From the NCBI RefSeq assembly GCF_932294415.1, contig NC_065535.1, positions 70,053,362-70,117,361 on the forward strand: 64,000 bases of DNA. The letters run 5' to 3'. Positions within the stretch are counted from its first letter, which is position 1. Each line of letters starts with the position of its first letter. Below the pieces are notes generated by a model. That model saw only the letters and a list, made by a program, of their open reading frames with translations. It was not told the DNA's origin and did not search any database. Made by a program: the position numbers and the translations under genes. This document shows, piece by piece, positions 62,914-64,000 of this stretch. This stretch comes from Quercus robur. Taxonomy: Eukaryota > Streptophyta > Magnoliopsida > Fagales > Fagaceae.

Positions 62914-64000
62914 CTTTAACCCTAATACCTCGTATTTTACAACTCAACAATAATTAATTTAGTGGATTGTTCAAACTCCTAAAAAATTAGTCACTTTTAA
63001 CAGGTATTACTTTCCTAGAATCATGTAAATGAATTGATAGCCTCAATTTGTCTTAACAGAATTAGGAAGACCAATTATATAGACATCATAAAAGGACGAA
63101 CAAGCTATCATGCATACTATGCTTTCATACATAATAAACTATATAATATAAATTCCATCCTACACTGTGTTTAGACCAAGTGAATATCCTCTTCTGTTTT
63201 CTTTTTTCTTTTTTCCCACTTTGTATGGCATCCGGCACAATATAAGGATATTAAACTATTATCATTGTTTGCTCCAAGTCTAGTCTATTGCTTGAAAACA
63301 TTACTCCGTCTAAAATACTATTTTTTAAATAAGTGTTTAGAAAATTCAATTGTTTATTTTATAATATCTTAACAATATCCCAAAATTTTTTGTTTAATAA
63401 TAAAATACGGGTCTTACATGCACTATAAGTACAATTATTAGCACAGTTTACTCTAAGGGAAATTCTATCACCAATGTTTTAAGAAATTTTAAATACAATT
63501 TTTTATTGGTAAGTTACTAATATACCCAATAGGTCTTGAACCCACAGTCTCACCCTCCACCTAGAACTTGTAAGGGGAGGAGGTGAAAATTAAGTTATAG
63601 CTCATTTGCTTTAAGAAATTTAAAATACTACAACAATTAAAACTCAATTACCAAAAGTTTTAAAGAAAACATTTTTTTAATAGATGTTAAAATATTTTAA
63701 TAATCTATTAGTTTTGATAAAAACTCAGTTTTACATGATGTGTTGCCACGTAACTTAAATTATTTTTGCTCCTATATTTCTATTATCTATTTTATTATTC
63801 AATTTCAATTACATTATAAAAAATTTCTTTGAGTTTACATATGATTTTTGATCGATAGGTGCATCACACAGGCATCGTTCTAGAACTTCTAGTAACACTA
63901 AAAAATTGAAACCAAAATATGAATAAGTTACCTCTGTAATGTAAATTTCTTGTGCATCAGGCCCTTGTGAGAAGACCTTCATTTGTATGAGATATTGACG
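34268..64000 (-). CDS. GP210: Nuclear pore membrane glycoprotein GP210 (3' 32 exons)
   Basis: NUP210/gp210 homologue (Arabidopsis AT5G40480, EMB3012). Exons, minus strand: 63932->64000, 61553-61729, 61249-61387, 61013-61161, 60207-60318, 59527-60122, 59300-59423, 58920-59197, 58447-58557, 58188-58250, 50962-51153, 49861-49920, 49720-49788, 49330-49476, 49096-49215, 48693-48812, 47213-47368, 47079-47141, 46845-46978, 42536-42950, 41393-41495, 41185-41297, 40877-40948, 39529-39604, 38485-38592, 38205-38346, 37082-37165, 36773-36989, 36375-36441, 35403-35494, 34761-34821, 34268-34638. They total 4,800 nt, 1,599 codons plus stop, all in frame; roughly the first 300 residues lie outside. The body is a long lumenal chain of Ig-like repeats. 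The last exon carries the single membrane span ('LWASVVGCFVLLVLTAAIFI') and a short Pro-rich tail facing the pore. It anchors the pore in the nuclear envelope. Confidence 0.94.
35569..35614. repeat. T21-G25 homopolymer pair in a GP210 intron
   Basis: About 21 T (35569-35589) run directly into about 25 G (35590-35614). It lies in the intron between exons 36375-36441 and 35403-35494. Exact lengths are not trustworthy. Confidence 0.85.
36121..36300 (+). mobile_element. Possible tRNA-derived SINE, third type
   Basis: An A-box-like TAGCTTTGTGGTA (36135-36147) and a B-box-like GGTTCAAATCT (36245-36255) are spaced wider than in a tRNA, with GC-richer DNA between. It lies in a GP210 intron. No second copy was found in this window, so support is weak. 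Confidence 0.35.
37458..37490. repeat. T11-G22 homopolymer pair in a GP210 intron
   Basis: A T-run (37458-37468) is followed by about 22 G (37469-37490), the same T-then-G order as at 35569-35614. It lies in the intron between exons 38205-38346 and 37082-37165. Confidence 0.85.
38693..38802 (-). mobile_element. tRNA-derived SINE, family 1, copy 2
   Basis: Minus strand: A-box-like CTAGCTCAATTC (38778-38789), CACCTCCTCCCCTCAAAAGT, B-box-like GCTTCAAGACCC (38722-38733), then an A-run (38693-38699). It matches copies at 30515 and 63500. It lies in the GP210 intron between exons 39529-39604 and 38485-38592. Confidence 0.68.
42034..42410. mobile_element. Short-TIR MITE in a GP210 intron
   Basis: The left end AGAGCATTAACAACAGCTTA and the right end reversed AGAGCATTCACATCAACTTA are inverted repeats. 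The flanks read AATA before and AATA after, a candidate target duplication. The element is 377 bp and non-coding. The terminus AGAGCATTCACATCA is common in plant genomes. Confidence 0.7.
43262..43349. repeat. 44-bp tandem duplication
   Basis: ATCCATAATCTATCAGCCCT followed by CxGTTTTTxGCTCAAGCACA occurs twice, from 43262 and 43306, with two or three differences. It lies in the 3.9-kb GP210 intron (42951-46844). Confidence 0.85.
44066..44583. mobile_element. Long-TIR (Mutator-like) MITE in a GP210 intron
   Basis: The left end GGGGAAATTACATAAAATGG and the right end reversed GGGGAAAATAAATAAAGGCC begin inverted repeats that continue for about 90 bp through AGTCCCAG, TAATTTTGTxAATTAAAGTC and CCAAAxTTATG. 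The flanks AATAAAAA and AATAACAA are a candidate 8-9-bp target duplication. It is non-coding. Confidence 0.75.
44876..45004. repeat. 66-bp tandem duplication
   Basis: The unit GTAAATAGTAATACTAATAx plus TATAAATCTAATCTGATTCT and TTCAxxxTGAAATGGAACC occurs from about 44877 and again from about 44943. It follows GA (44836-44853) and TA (44696-44721) microsatellites in the same GP210 intron. Confidence 0.85.
45200..46646 (-). mobile_element. Non-coding Copia-like LTR retrotransposon remnant
   Basis: Read on the minus strand: an LTR starting TGTTGAGGATATTAG (from 46646) and ending near 46477; then TATCAAAGCC, a decayed match to the initiator-Met tRNA primer site of Copia elements (TGGTATCAGAGCC); then about 1 kb of GTT/TGG-rich non-coding DNA; then a polypurine tract TGAGGGGGAG (45434-45443) directly followed by a second LTR start TGTTGAAGATATTAG (from 45433). 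Order and junctions are those of an LTR element with no gag or pol, TRIM/LARD-like. The 3' LTR diverges from the 5' LTR after its first 15-20 bases, so its outer limit (about 45200) is a guess. Confidence 0.65.
46200..46440. repeat. CAA/ACC low-complexity tract
   Basis: Irregular repetition of CAACAA, CCACCA and AACAAC words, inside the non-coding body of the LTR remnant. Open frames across it are compositional and not genes. Confidence 0.7.
47582..48449. mobile_element. Long-TIR (Mutator-like) element in a GP210 intron
   Basis: The left end (AAATGCAAAAATACCCCCTG, then CTAATTTGAAATTTTAACTCC about 60 bp in) and the right end reversed (AAATGCAAAAATATCCCTTG, then CTAATTTGAAATTATGATACC) are inverted repeats of about 80 bp. 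The body of about 870 bp has no transposase. It lies in the intron between exons 48693-48812 and 47213-47368. Confidence 0.72.
48921..48941. repeat. G21 homopolymer in a GP210 intron
   Basis: About 21 consecutive G after a short T-run and one A (TTTTTA). This is the third long poly-G in the introns of this one gene. Confidence 0.85.
51828..53984 (+). CDS. LINE ORF1 protein
   Basis: 718 residues. Residues 1-110 are extremely Pro-rich, followed by Asn/Thr repeats (NTNTNTN). Roughly 125-260 is a domain with 'FRIDSKTFSFSFDGG', 'YAIHESRRNFKSSVWLS', 'GMKWVLSCF' and 'GIFVDLAVFFGGARRGCVMV'. It resembles the conserved ORF1 domain of LINEs in woody eudicots, thought to bind RNA or single-stranded DNA. 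Residues 400-560 are Ala/Pro/Ser/Glu-rich and partly repetitive ('PSSSPAPVVSASISVAP' and 'PSSSILEVRAPISVVP'). No CCHC knuckle was seen. The expected role is coating the element RNA in the transposition particle. The first ATG at 51828 may not be the natural start. Its TAA stop overlaps the ORF2 ATG by one base. Confidence 0.85.
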   Translation: MTSPPLPTLLPPHLPPSIPTQPTTIPPLFPPVPQPLNLSPPLFPGFFPLPFPPPFGFLPYHPFCPPLNSALSTPPSSVLPLHPPPLPRPTNTNTNTNNISPNTNPLTPLPTNVPLPISVPNLSPQVRGNSIGFFRIDSKTFSFSFDGGRDDSYAIHESRRNFKSSVWLSHKGMKWVLSCFADIRDWVPGKDLMYKHFRENNKFFEFRGRSNKAGIFVDLAVFFGGARRGCVMVPASSNRAGWSLFSRALDSFLAGSNTVGVEGRISGGAAAGGQMDGGGLDGKKLFNTGNQRKLRNFENSRAYLGHNVFKGEAAAGSVSKKKSVRPTRDCMFKVTTDTMALRVSLSEGGKRVVSWIKPLDSHRSTPDVSWVDKVKLQRPKAVGPVVFKSQAQAQATLTLPFKNKTQLESELTCDPNGLHDLVQELSGSGESSTEPGVATVAPMEGLEAPLRAKPSSSPAPVVSASISVAPQSDREPGTTAEAPAAGSEAPIRTSFPSSSILEVRAPISVVPLSVREGERQIGVDPMLTVDSNSFGQFSPLNFVGREGVPWSEEVEDVFTELLSISDKEKCDSQTGMTESVAVYADGIGEYNCSPLECAPLSCWVPRVAEDLVLSTVDKVSEFDASKVEHSKWVSTMLKSFCKLVGFPIVKHEAQCVALFRLLEQECIEVANGGCIRPPVKAGQRGLRELRGLFSSVNYDGTVSRNRGSSSGPGAFGSY
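53984..57640 (+). CDS. LINE ORF2: endonuclease and reverse transcriptase
   Basis: 1,218 residues, with no stop or frameshift. An N-terminal APE-type endonuclease (about 1-235) shows 'LSWNVRGLNNPQKR', 'LQETKL', 'GDFNIIRYP', 'SRIDRTLA' and 'ISDHCPL', the metal-binding and catalytic set. The reverse transcriptase (about 480-760) shows 'DFRPISLVGSVYKLLSKVLANR', cut here as 'DFRPISL' and 'KLLSKVLANR', then 'LDIEKAYDHVNW', 'GLRQGDPLSPLLF', the catalytic 'FADDTILF' and 'LPLKYLGMPLG'. Near the C-terminus is a zf-RVT motif, 'CCMCHRNEETVDHLLLHC', after 'PRRVAFFVW'. No RNase H follows. The enzyme nicks target DNA and copies the RNA there (target-primed reverse transcription). All catalytic residues I can check are kept, so it may be active. 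Confidence 0.95.
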   Translation: MSLRLLSWNVRGLNNPQKREVCKNLLKDWRCDVVCLQETKLASSNSALVRSLWGSPFVDWAVLDAVQTSGGVLLIWDKRVVEKIDVSVGQFSVSVLFRGVLDSFEWVCTGLYGPNDDHHRAALWEELSRVRTRWNTAWFLFGDFNIIRYPCERLGCDSFNPAMFAFSNFIENNYLVDLPLDGASFTWFRDAEPQAMSRIDRTLACVDWVDHFGNVSQRVLPRVISDHCPLLVEAGGVDRGRCAFKFENMWLRSEGFLERVKLWWEGYSFLGSPSFVLAQKLKALKEDLKKWNKEEFGDLAFRKKCLLAELLGLDSMEEMRGLSNEEESRRTQVKGDIAALAALEEIFWRQKSRALYVKEGDNNTRFFHRLANSHRRTNHIRSIVVDGVLYEDDSTVKAQVAQFYQNLYKEPNIWRPTMDGLDFDCIGEDERLALEREFSKEEVIQVLMEMEGDKAPGPDGFTMAFFQKCWRVVEEDVMAVFEHFHRYSVFERSLNASFLTLIPKKNNAIDVKDFRPISLVGSVYKLLSKVLANRLRVVLDSLISESQNAFVGGRQILDSVLIANECLDSRLKSHVPGVVCKLDIEKAYDHVNWDALFYLLARMGFGVRWRGWIKACITTVRFSIIVNGSPVGFFGSSRGLRQGDPLSPLLFLFIMEVLSRLLKKTEDCGLLRGFRVGPTNSIGVRISHLLFADDTILFCDASRDQLLSIRLALTSFQAFTGLKVNAGKSEIVPVGEVENIDVLAAILRCRVGSLPLKYLGMPLGTPYKTASMWNPILERMEKKLSGWKRLYLSKGGRLTLVKSTLSSLPTYYLSLFVIPVAVADRLERIQRKFLWGSSEECFKYPLVAWEKVCLPIALGGLGIRKLVHFNKALLGKWLWRFGREDTHLWRRVIASKYGEGQGGWSSKSCRRAHGCGPWRGIHDGWESFSNHVSLVAGDGSRILFWHDKWVGDNTLNRLYPQLYVCSNDKEAYISDVLCYQEGRSDRIWNLRFHRNFHERELGAALSFLEFIQSRIPRGGGNDTSHWCLKGNGMFDTRSYYNNIRGAADSNFPWKGVWKAKIPRRVAFFVWTAVHGQILTLDNLKLKGRILVNRCCMCHRNEETVDHLLLHCPVAHSLWVYMLQIFGIHWVMPGSVESLVYCWSFWLGKFNSDIWNMIPGCLMWIVWMERNRRSFEDTEKSLAQLQALCQKTLFDWSRCWGFSECSTILEFISSLSIAF
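60772..60821. repeat. Compound (GT)n-(TA)n microsatellite
   Basis: A GT/TG run (about 60772-60793) is followed after a short gap by a TA run (about 60800-60821). It lies in the GP210 intron between exons 61013-61161 and 60207-60318. Confidence 0.85.
61985..62141 (+). mobile_element. SINE-like repeat, family 2, copy 2, with A-tail
   Basis: It begins near a B-box-like ATGGTTCAATCTCC (about 61998), continues GGTGGGGTCGTGTATCTATG, GGTTTATTTCCCAAGGATGG and CCTTGGTGAGGTTCCAAGTC, and ends in A11 (62129-62139). It matches the minus-strand copy at 29225-29345. The polymerase III start region is not clear. It lies in the GP210 intron 61730-63931. Confidence 0.6.
62881..62910. repeat. (CT)n microsatellite
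   Basis: About 15 CT units in the large GP210 intron 61730-63931. No other function visible. Confidence 0.9.
63500..63610 (-). mobile_element. tRNA-derived SINE, family 1, copy 3
   Basis: Minus strand: A-box region CTATAACTTAATT (63588-63600, decayed), CACCTCCTCCCCTTACAAGT, B-box GGGTTCAAGACCT (63531-63543), then an A-run. It matches copies at 30515 and 38693 and is the most decayed in its A-box. It lies in the GP210 intron 61730-63931. Confidence 0.65.

Noticed and set aside
1..64000. CRISPR arrays, bacterial operons, riboswitches or tRNA/rRNA genes
   Set aside because: The DNA is clearly plant nuclear. No regularly spaced repeats of the CRISPR type, and no complete tRNA or rRNA; the only tRNA-like boxes are in SINE copies.

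Overview
This is nuclear DNA of a flowering plant, most likely a woody eudicot. The evidence is intron-containing genes with GT-AG junctions, AT-rich spacers full of homopolymers and microsatellites, plant-only families (B3 domain, AGCVIII kinase with DFD, plant nucleoporin GP210) and a plant-type LINE. An oak-like Fagales genome is my impression only; nothing here proves the species.

Layout, left to right. 3-638 (+): 3' part of a B3-domain gene cut by the window edge. 2968-6056 (-): five-exon sucrase/ferredoxin-like (AIM32-type) gene. 11790-15298 (-): two-exon AGCVIII (D6PK-like) protein kinase, with a 5' UTR exon near 16129-16330 that holds a 13-codon uORF. 22651-25053 (-): two-exon gene for an unrecognised 74-residue protein. 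27953-31480 (-): six-exon hnRNP-like protein with two RRMs and a glycine-rich tail. 34268 to the right edge (-): the last 32 exons of the nuclear pore membrane glycoprotein GP210. I rebuilt 4,800 coding nt in this gene, and every junction keeps frame.

GP210 introns are crowded with mobile DNA. The main one is a LINE on the opposite strand (about 51.8-57.8 kb) with intact ORF1 and ORF2. Others are an emptied Copia-like LTR element (45.4-46.6 kb), two long-TIR elements (44.1-44.6 and 47.6-48.4 kb), a short-TIR MITE (42.0-42.4 kb), SINE-like copies and three long poly-G tracts. The spacers between genes hold further TIR elements, hairpin MITEs and short tandem duplications.

The genes form no operon or pathway; they are separate housekeeping and signalling genes. 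Five of the six share the minus strand. From memory, the order GP210, RRM protein, small protein, sucrase/ferredoxin-like protein matches Arabidopsis AT5G40480-AT5G40510, and a sucrase/ferredoxin-like gene beside a D6PK-like kinase matches AT3G27570-AT3G27580. The window is therefore probably an old conserved block. The item most worth following up is the LINE, whose ORF1 stop and ORF2 start overlap as TAATG.
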